Positions 57,196-64,000 of a stretch of 64,000 nt of DNA are shown here, one piece after another. Position numbers and translations under genes: made by a program. Each line of letters opens with the position of its first letter. The stretch's first letter is position 1. Location: the NCBI GenBank assembly GCA_963921825.1, contig OY997595.1, forward strand, positions 16,795,228 to 16,859,227. The letters run 5' to 3'. This DNA comes from Erodium maritimum. Its lineage: Eukaryota; Streptophyta; Magnoliopsida; Geraniales; Geraniaceae. The notes under the pieces were generated by a model, which did no database searches, was not told the DNA's origin, and saw nothing but the letters and a program-made list of their open reading frames with translations.

Positions 57196-59238
57196 AGTAT
57201 AATGTTGTGGTTCTAGATAGTTTTGGATCGTAGACTTTTTTTTATTAGGTAAATGGTAAATACAAATGTTAAGCTTATAAATAATGTCATTTAAATCAGA
57301 GGATACCTATAGAATCTTGATCATGTTTAATTTGAATGAAGTCTATTATAAATTATTATCTATCACTTCTGTTAATTTAAACGGGAGGTTTTTAGACGTT
57401 GAAATTGGATTATAAGTAACTAAGGAAAACATACGGAGACCTTTCTGTAGAGATATTTACAATCAAGGAACATGATGAGACATGGAGAACAAGAATTTGT
57501 CCTCCGAGGAATTCTTCATGAACAAATAGGTATATTGTTCAATATACTTGGTAAGTTGGTGTGTATCGGGTTGTGAGAAAGACAACTATCACTAACATTG
57601 TCACGATATACTAGTGGCCCAGAAATCGGACAACGAATAGACTGAGACTACTACTTATTAATAGTAGTTGATGGGGCGAACGGATAGCATGACCTACAAG
57701 ATAGTGAATATGAGAACAAGAGAGAGTACTATTATATAAACTTGTGTCGGAGATATGTCATAACACCAAAAGGAGGCTGGAAAGGAAGAATGGAGAAGAA
57801 GTGTGTGAATCAAATTTTTAATGGTTTGAATCTTACGTCAAATCTAACATTTTAAGAAAAAGTATGGGGGCATGATAAACGAAACACCATGTCAGTGGAA
57901 ACGCAAAACTATTGAAAAGAAGAATTTTCAAATTCCTTTTCATTATCGTATTGAAAAAATCTTTGTAGTTCGTCCAAAATGATTGTTGACAAAGTTAATA
58001 AAAGAGAAGAAAGTAGAGAAAGCTTATGATTTATGACTCGAAGGAAATGAGCACAAAGAAATAGTGTTATCATCGAAAAGTGATAAACAATAACGATGAA
58101 GAAGGAAGAAAAAGTAAAAACGTAAAATAAAGGTGAAAAGAAGAAAATTAAGCACGCGAGAGAAAAAAACGTGCAAAAAGTAAATTTATGGTGTAGCTTT
58201 TGTATTTTTTAAAGGAAAATATATGACTAAAGACTAGAAAATAAAATAAAGCGAAGTGAAAAAGAGAAGAGATCCCTTGACCATGAATGAAAACATCAAT
58301 AATGGCTTTCCAGACCAACTAATAGAAGGCTTTATTCGTTGAACGTCCAACAAACTCGATTTTTACATCCTTGAAGGTAGATAAAATGACTAAGCAATCT
58401 TGGATAACCAAACCCAATGGGAACAAGAAGATGCAATGACACTGTATGAGTACACTACGAATTGAACATACCATCGGATAATCGTTTTTGAGCGGCCTTG
58501 AGCCGCCCCTCCCATGTCGTCGTCGAATCTGATGCACAGATCTAGGCCACCACACAAGATCTCCATACGTTTTATGGCCTTGCTCCTAGAAGCCTTCATG
58601 CTTCTTTTTCGCGCGTCTCAAAGTCTCGGTGCCGCTATGTTTGAAGGGCGGTACATCTCTGAAGGCGATCTGTGGCGAATTGTTGCGATGACACTCCTCT
58701 TCCCCGTGCTAGCTTACTGTGGTGTCACGGTCCTGGCCATGAGCGAGTGTCCGAAAAGAAACATAGTTGGACCATGAGTTCTTACCACCAAGGGCGATCG
58801 GAATTCAGTATCAGGTGCCTTTGTTGACCCACACAATTAGGCAAAGTCTACTGCACAACCTCGCCAGGTCTAATGAGGCACATGCAGGGAAGCGGGACGC
58901 TAAGGAGGAGAGGCGTCCCCTCCCTCCTCAGTTACTACCAACTAACCAATATCCTCTACCAATTGTTGAGAACCCTAGTTTATTGTCGCACCCCTCACTA
59001 GTAACTACCCTGATAGGATCCAATGACAGTCAAACAATCTAGTTTGTACCAGGTTGAGGTACAATTGATTACCAACTAACTTAGAATTTATGTATTTTGG
59101 CGATGACCATAATTAGAAATACTGAGCTTATTTCGATTATAGTTATAAGACCAATGAGATGTAATTGTCTACGAGAAATGTCCATATTCATAGTCATACC
59201 CTGATTATTTCTATTATGTGTTTTTTATGTCTGAATAA
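57196..59238. other. No gene seen
   Basis: AT-rich to about 58250, then mixed composition. An open frame at 58514-58777 (87 codons) has a hydrophobic stretch but no recognised family. Nothing here resembles the GCL2-type gene expected between CLC1 and PLT4 in Arabidopsis. Confidence 0.45.
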
Positions 59239-59247
59239 ATAAAATAA

Positions 59248-59760
59248 GGGTTATTTACGATAAGGTACCCTAATGTTTCGTCCACGAACGATAAGGTACC
59301 CTTATGAATTTTTTGTCTGATAAGGTACTCAAATGATTCGTCCACGAACGATTTGGGTTAATGTTGTTAAAAAACTAATAGAATTATGTAGAATGACTAT
59401 TTTGCCCTTTGACATTTCGGTTGACTTTTGACTTAAGAGTGAAAAGACCATTATACCCTCAGTTATTATTTTTCTTTAATTTATATTTTCTAATTATTTT
59501 TAATTTTCAAAATAAAATAAATAAATTATATATTTTTTAAAAACTGAATTTCTTTTTTATTTTCAAAAATCAGTTTTTATTTTTTTAAAATCAGATTTTT
59601 ATATTTAAAAATCAGTTTTTATTTTTTTAATAATTAGTTTTTTTGTATATTAAAAAAATCAGATTTTATTTTTAAAAAAAATCAGTTTTTATTTTCAAAA
59701 ATCACTTTTTATTTTCAAAAATCAGTTTTTATTTTTACAAATCAGTTTTTATTTTTTAAA

Positions 59761-59801
<41 letters not shown>

Positions 59802-60259
59802 TCTTATTATTTTATTATTTTAATATTTTATTTTATTTTATTATTATTTATTTTATTATTTAATATTTTATTTTTTCAATATTTAATATTTTGTACTTTT
59901 TAATATTTTTAAATTTTTAAACTTTTTTTATTATTATTTTAAAATTTTGAATTTTTAAATTTAAAAAATTTAAATTTATTTATTAATTTATTATTATATT
60001 TTTATTGTATTATATAATTAAGGGTATAATGGTAATTTTGTCTATCAAATTTATAAGCTTAAAATAAGAAAGGGTAAAATCGTCATTTCACACCCCACTT
60101 AACTGCACATGTATGATTTGGAGGAATATTCCGTTAGTTTTCTAACGGAATATGCCAATTTTAAACCAAATCGTTCGTGGACTAATCATTTGGGTACCTT
60201 ATCAGACAAAAAAATCATAAGGGTACCTTATCGTTCGTGGACGAAACATTAGATAACCC
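59248..60259. mobile_element. Mutator-like MITE with 9-bp target duplication
   Basis: ATAAAATAA flanks both sides (59239-59247 and 60260-60268), a perfect 9-bp duplication. The ends are inverted (GGGTTAT...ATAACCC) and followed by inverted blocks of about 100 bp containing CGTCCACGAACGATAAGGTA and GTCTGATAAGGTAC. The centre is AT-rich, with about ten runs of AATCAGTTTTTATTTT and an AT microsatellite near 59766-59795. No transposase is encoded. A 9-bp duplication points to the Mutator superfamily. Confidence 0.82.
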
Positions 60260-60268
60260 ATAAAATAA

Positions 60269-60983
60269 TAAGCCTCTTTCGCTAAAAAATAATAATTCTC
60301 GTACGATTGAAATCTATTCAAATAGTTCACTCACTTCGCCACAAGATACCGATTTACTCTATGCGACAACAAAAAGAATCTCAAAATACAAATAAAAAAC
60401 AAATCTCTCTCAGACAATCTTCTCTCAACTTTATAAACCCTAGCCGCCACCCACATCCCACCTTCTTATCTACCGACAACGGTTATAGCCTCCGACCATG
60501 AACATAGTTGGTGTACATATTCTCCTCCCTTTTCCCCTCTTCCCTTCTGCCCATTTCTGTTTTTCGCTCCGGTCCTTTTCCCGATCCTACATCATCGCTT
60601 CTCTGGTTAGATATGGAAGACTCGTTTAGATCTACATGTGTTGTGTTTTCATCTCGATGCCTATGCAGGCTGGCGTCCGATGACTACGCTCTGGTTTTGG
60701 TTGGTTCCGCTCATCTTTTGTTGTGGCTCTAGAGTGATTGAGTCGTCAAAGCTCGTGTTCGTTCCCTCTTAGGTTGCCGGAGTGCAGGGGAGATAGAGAT
60801 CTCCTCTCTTTGGGACATTGGAGCTAAGAGCTCTAGGGATTCATGCTCTGCTAATCTCGTTCCGGTCGTCGGTCTCATCCGGTCTCGCCTCTTGATCTGG
60901 ACTCATATATGTCCTGACGCCTCTTCCTTTCGTTGGGCTGGTGTTATGGACAACTTTCATGCGTGGTTTGTACTCATCTTCTT

Positions 60984-61017
<34 letters not shown>

Positions 61018-61490
61018 TTTGTCCCTTTATCATTTTATGATAGATTTTATTTTGTTTCCTTCCACCTTAGTGGTTAGGGCTCGTCGATTTGTAGGTGTTG
61101 GCCCTCGTCAAGTGGTTTGGGCAATTGTGCCTTTTGGCAGAAGACCTTCAGTTTCGAATGTAGGGTATAGTGAGTTAAAGGAGGTTTTGCTATCCAGATT
61201 TCTCTCTATCGTTTGCGGTGTTGGTCCTCGACTTGTTAGTGGTTATCATTCATTCTCTATGAGAGGTTGATGGTCCCGATGAGACAGGGTGTATTACAAT
61301 CTTTGGCAGAAGTTTGGGTTAATACAAGTATCGTTTAAGGCTTAATGGTTGAAAAATTCGGGTTATAAACCTTTTTTGTGTTTCATGGTTGTAAAATCCG
61401 GGTTGTAGACTAATTTATGTTTACTTGTTACATGCTTAATGGTTGTAAAACTTAGTTATCAGACATTGGTTTATGCCCTTTGTTTTTTTT
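60269..61490. other. Unassigned region with a C31 run
   Basis: No gene recognised. The 60400-60980 part (ACCCTAGCCGCC, then GTC- and TCC-rich) resembles a LINE leader. At 60987-61017 there is a run of 31 C. From 61330 three diverged copies of about 50 bp each contain AATGGTTG.AAAA. and GG(G)TT(A/G)TA(A/G)AC. Confidence 0.35.
60987..61017 (+). repeat. Homopolymer C31
   Basis: Thirty-one consecutive C residues. The true length in the genome is uncertain because assemblers and sequencing often mis-size such runs. Confidence 0.95.
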
Positions 61491-61491
61491 G

Positions 61492-62508
61492 TAGACTCAA
61501 GCTTTTATTAAAAAAAGATTTATTCCAAATATGGAACGAGGCCTAAGACAAACGATTACAAGAAATCTCCGAAACGGAGCTAAATGACACAAAGCCGTAA
61601 AAAGCAACAAAAAACAGACCGGTTAACAACTTCTCAAAAGACCAAGGGTGGGCGTCTCCCGAACCGATGAACAACACCTCATGGTGAATAAGGTGAATCC
61701 TCTGGTCCCAAAAGGACTAAGTGATTCGCGCCCTTCCGCCTAAAGTAGACCGACCCCAAAGAGTTCCCCTAGATGAGTACTCACCGAACCCAAGAGATAA
61801 CCAACGAAACTCTCCCTAACTCTTGAACAGAAACTTGCCGAACCTAACAGGCCAAAAACTAGGTCGAAAGACCACGACCTCTACCACGACACCTCCTAGG
61901 ACGAATACACCAACTCGGCCTCCATTGCCACTCGGTGAAGGATGCCCCAGAATTTAGCAAACCATCTTGCCACAAAGTACTAAAATAATGGTTTTGGATC
62001 TTCTAGAAAACGATATCTCCCGACTCCATCACCCCATTGAAGACGTCCCATTCCTCAGAAGCCAAACATGCCACACCGTTAGATAACAAACCCTAATTCA
62101 AGCTTTCCACCAATTATGAGAACTCATCCCTCTATATAAGATTAAGGCATCACCAAAAGACTTAGGCATGACCCATAACAACTCCCACCAAGACGAGACC
62201 CTACCCAAATATACCAAGAAACGGAACAATGAAAAATCAAATGATATGTAGTCTCCATCTCTGCCTTACACAAAGGACAAAATATCTTATTAATAGTAAG
62301 ATGAAAACCAGGAGCTTCCAAAAAAATCCGAGGTAGATAAAGCCCTTTGTACTCTCAACCAAGCTAACACACAATGTTTTGGGGGGATTCCAGAAACCCA
62401 AAGAGCCGAAGCCCAAGGGTCCGCAACCACGCCAATATCACCTGCTAATAGGAAATAAGAAATCGAAACCAAATATTCTTTTTGGGTTGTTGAGGTTCCT
62501 TCCATAAA
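61492..62508 (-). pseudogene. L1-type LINE ORF2 C-terminus (zf-RVT)
   Basis: On the minus strand ALWVSGIPPKHCVLAWLRVQ (about 62360-62420) and, after a frame break, CPLCKAEMETTYHLIFHCS (about 62220-62280) are the zinc-binding reverse-transcriptase-associated domain found at the C-terminus of plant L1 ORF2. The rest (61492-62215) is 3' UTR ending near an A-rich stretch. The flanks ATGCCCTTTGTTTTTTTT (left) and ATGCTCTTTTTTTGT (right) suggest a target duplication. The element is 5' truncated. Confidence 0.75.
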
Positions 62509-63363
62509 AATGCTCTTTTTTTGTACTGATTCGATCCTTTTAGGATATGTTGTTTGGTTTGAGGCTGAGACTTGTTTAGTCCTCTAGTGTTACCTATTTC
62601 GGTCCAAATTAGTTCGGTCCTCAGATTTGTTCGGGCTCTGCCCATGTGTCTTATTTTTCATCCTCTAAAAGATGTGTTTTTATATACTTGCATTTGTTGA
62701 TACAAAAAGATAGCAATTTACTAATATTTTCATCATTCTCCACCAATGCAGTTGGACAAATACGTTCTTGGAGGTACATTTGCCCGGTCGCTTTGAACTA
62801 CTTATCATCAGAAACATCATTATTTCGTTTCGCTTCAGACCTTGTATAACATGTGTCGAAGCACTTGATCGTTTGATTCCACTTGTGTCGATAGTCTTCC
62901 ATTTGTTATTGGGATCTGGTTGGGACGTACTCGGAATGTTGAATGGGAAACGTTGATGCATGGTCAATACTTGTTGGTTCTCGTTGAAACTCCACGGACC
63001 ACTTTAGCAGAATGGGTTTGACATGAGGAAACAAGCTGAACTTCTTCAACGGAAAAGCTGGGTTATTATGGGGCACAGTTTGTAGCACGTGAGTTGGATC
63101 AACATGGGTTACACCTTAAACTTAAAGTGGTCATCAACAACGGTACAAGTTTATCTAACAAGGAAGGGACTTCTGAGGTATTGATAATCAACAAATGAAT
63201 AATATTTCCCTTTTTTGTTTTGGTTTCCATATGGCACATAAACTCATCTTCATCATGAATGCTTTATATATCTACTTTCAAGATGTATGTAATACAGAGG
63301 TACAAAAACAACCAAGGAATGAAGCCAATAATTAGATTTCCTCACTGTCATTGGTTTTCTGAA
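62509..63363. other. Unassigned; transporter 3' flank
   Basis: No coding domain recognised. The part next to 63364 (about 63190-63363) probably holds the 3' UTR of the transporter gene. Confidence 0.4.
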
Positions 63364-63999
63364 CTAAGCAATCCTGTTTAACCCTAGCGATCCTGACTTG
63401 TTCTGCACCAGATGTTCAACGTCCCCAAGCTCCACCTCACTTTCTTGCCATCCATGCGGATTGTTGAATAGCAACTCAATCTGTTCCAAGGACTTGCCTT
63501 TGGTTTCCGGGACAAGTTTGTAGACAAACAGAATGGAGACAGCCGAGATGGCAGAGAAGATGAAGAATGTCCCACCAACTGTGATTGCCCTGGAAACTGA
63601 CAGGAAAGACATGGCAACCAGGCCACTGCACAGCCTATTTCCCACTGCTCCTAAGGCAGCTGCCTGAGCTCGGAGCTTCAAAGGGAAGATTTCAGACGTC
63701 AATACCCAGCAAACAGGGCCAATGCCCACAGAGAAGAAGGCTACATTCCCACAAACAGACAGAACTGACAAGGCGATCCCAACCTGCCCTTGCCCCAAAA
63801 ATGTCAGAGAAAGCCCCAAAATGAACAAGCAAGCCGTCATTCCAATGGTGCTCACGTACAGCAGAGGTTTCCTCCCAATCTTGTCAATGAGAAAAATGGC
63901 AACCAGTATAAAAACAGTCTTTGAAACACCCACTGCAACAGTGGCCGCAAGAAGCTTGGAGTTGCCCTCAATCCCGGCCTCTCTGAGGATCTCAGGGCT
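63364..63999 (-). CDS. PLT4: Polyol/monosaccharide transporter, C-terminal part (partial)
   Basis: Major-facilitator sugar transporter (Sugar_tr), a proton-coupled importer of polyols or monosaccharides, usually in the plasma membrane. About 211 C-terminal residues are present in one open exon; the coding region continues past the right edge. Recognised features: VFILVAIFLIDKIGRKPLLY with the loop motif G-R-K, five to six membrane segments, GPVCWVLTSEIFPLKLRAQA, and PETKGKSLEQIE, the C-terminal PETKG signature of the sugar-porter family. The tail (NNPHGWQESEVELGDVEHLV) is hydrophilic and ends at a stop at 63364. It is most like the polyol transporter 4 subgroup, and its position beside EXPB1 and a clathrin light chain supports that. 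Substrate is not determined here. Confidence 0.9.
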   Translation of the reverse strand, partial: SPEILREAGIEGNSKLLAATVAVGVSKTVFILVAIFLIDKIGRKPLLYVSTIGMTACLFILGLSLTFLGQGQVGIALSVLSVCGNVAFFSVGIGPVCWVLTSEIFPLKLRAQAAALGAVGNRLCSGLVAMSFLSVSRAITVGGTFFIFSAISAVSILFVYKLVPETKGKSLEQIELLFNNPHGWQESEVELGDVEHLVQNKSGSLGLNRIA

Positions 64000-64000
64000 G

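Noticed and set aside
58514..58777. 87-codon frame with a hydrophobic segment
   Set aside because: No family resemblance, no promoter or splice context seen, and a similar-length frame lies on the other strand at 58390-58599.

Overview
This window reads as nuclear DNA of a flowering plant, most likely a eudicot. It holds intron-containing genes of plant-type families (beta-expansin, clathrin light chain, a polyol/monosaccharide transporter). It also holds plant-type Copia, long-LTR, L1 (DUF4283/zinc-knuckle), Harbinger and Mutator-like remnants. No bacterial, organellar or CRISPR features were seen.

Region by region. From 1 to 48.3 kb the window is almost entirely transposable elements, many nested. 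1-2095 is the 3' end and 3' LTR of a Copia element that runs in from the left. 2.1-3.3 kb holds decayed Copia gag and, on the opposite strand, a protease scrap. 3647-6880 is the first of three solo LTRs of one long-LTR family; the others are 22501-25377 and 33697-36325. 9562-20313 is an L1-type LINE remnant split by a complete Copia element (11021-19484) with two near-equal LTRs and a GTTTC target duplication. Around these lie an L1-related retroposon family (20.3, 28.5, 30.1, 41.2, 42.3 and 47.6 kb), minus-strand retroposons near 7.5, 22.3/25.4 and 40 kb, a long palindromic element at 21.9 kb and a Mutator-like MITE near 27.8 kb.

From 48.9 to 54.9 kb is the gene island. A beta-expansin (plus strand, four exons, 263 aa) and a clathrin light chain (minus strand, three exons, 339 aa) converge on about 0.9 kb of shared 3' space. 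From 55 to 63.3 kb there is again repeat sequence: a dead PIF/Harbinger transposase, a 1-kb Mutator-like foldback MITE with a perfect 9-bp target duplication, and an L1 ORF2 C-terminus. At the right edge, 63364-63999 is the 3' end of a polyol-transporter-4-like gene on the minus strand.

EXPB1, clathrin light chain and PLT4 occupy neighbouring loci in Arabidopsis (At2g20750, At2g20760, At2g20780), so this end of the window looks like an old syntenic block expanded by transposons. The three genes share no obvious pathway: wall loosening, coated-vesicle formation and sugar/polyol uptake. No new defence or metabolic system was found. The most unusual material is the structure of the mobile elements: the L1-derived retroposon family with a conserved 3' hairpin and a splice-acceptor-like junction, one target site used twice, and conserved palindromes inside the LTRs. 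All percentages and boundaries are by eye.
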